DNA of 64,000 nucleotides from Erwinia tasmaniensis Et1/99 (GTDB lineage: Bacteria > Pseudomonadota > Gammaproteobacteria > Enterobacterales > Enterobacteriaceae): NCBI RefSeq assembly GCF_000026185.1, contig NC_010694.1, positions 806,001 through 870,000 on the forward strand, given 5' to 3'. Shown piece after piece: positions 63,908-64,000 of the stretch. Below the pieces are notes generated by a model. It saw only the letters and a list, made by a program, of their open reading frames with translations, was not told the DNA's origin and did not search any database. Position 1 is the first letter of the stretch. Each line of letters begins with the position of its first letter. The translations under genes and the position numbers were made by a program.

Positions 63908-64000
63908 TTACTCTTCCATCCACACCGTCTGAGTATTGGTAAACTCACGCAGACCAAAGTGAGACAGCTCACGACCAAAGCCGCTTTTCTTCACACCGCC
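63908..64000 (-). CDS. Aldehyde dehydrogenase family protein, C-terminal end only (Sad/YneI-like)
   Basis: The last 30 codons read GGVKKSGFGRELSHFGLREF then TNTQTVWMEE and a TAA stop. The GGxKxSGxGRE pattern is the universal C-terminal signature of aldehyde dehydrogenases, and GRELSHFGL..F.N.QTVW is closest to the NAD-dependent succinate-semialdehyde dehydrogenase Sad (YneI). The gene runs off the right edge, so substrate and integrity are unknown. It could also be another ALDH of the same branch. Confidence 0.8.
   Translation of the reverse strand, partial: GGVKKSGFGRELSHFGLREFTNTQTVWMEE

Overview
The window is a chromosomal segment of an enterobacterium. Gene order and protein sequences are close to Escherichia coli (pdxA-surA-lptD, rapA-polB, leuABCD, ilvIH-cra, the mra/dcw division cluster, secM-secA). 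Several traits suggest the Erwiniaceae (Erwinia, Pantoea or a close relative): no araBAD between polB and yabI, no leuO between leuA and ilvI, a short SgrS without recognisable SgrT, and a riboswitch-controlled thiOSGF operon, a gene set reported on plasmids of Erwinia and Pantoea. The species cannot be fixed from the sequence alone.

Layout. 1-5000 (minus): rsmA (N-terminal part only), pdxA, surA, lptD. 5200-12300: djlA (+), then rluA, rapA, polB (minus). 12400-16900: a DedA membrane protein (+) meets thiBPQ (minus), the thiamine/TPP ABC importer. thiB is preceded by a TPP riboswitch whose P3 stem carries a large insert of tandem 120-bp repeats. 16860-20016: sgrR (minus), the sRNA SgrS and setA (+), the sugar-phosphate stress locus. 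20071-24923: leuLABCD (minus) with leader peptide and attenuator. 25649-29040: ilvIH and cra (+), whose upstream regions share sequence blocks. 29536-47341: the complete division and wall cluster mraZ-rsmH-ftsL-ftsI-murE-murF-mraY-murD-ftsW-murG-murC-ddlB-ftsQ-ftsA-ftsZ-lpxC, mostly with overlapping stop/start codons. 47349-51167: a DUF721 gene (minus), then secM and secA.

After the secA terminator the E. coli order stops (no mutT) and an accessory region runs to the right edge. It holds an H-NS family gene, a soluble double-PAS protein with a minimal chemoreceptor signalling tip, an AT-rich methyltransferase gene, betT, a yefM-yoeB toxin-antitoxin pair bracketed by repeats, a second TPP riboswitch driving thiO-thiS-thiG-thiF, a VF530-family gene, a BluF-like BLUF-EAL photoreceptor with an intact EAL active site, and the end of an aldehyde dehydrogenase gene.

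How the genes work together: two separate TPP riboswitches appear to coordinate thiamine import (thiBPQ) and thiazole synthesis (thiOSGF). The leu and ilvIH operons serve branched-chain amino-acid synthesis. The dcw cluster and secM-secA are core envelope functions. The most notable observations are the repeat-expanded thiB riboswitch, the intact EAL site of the BluF homologue, the variant SecM arrest motif, and the plasmid-like accessory cargo beside secA.
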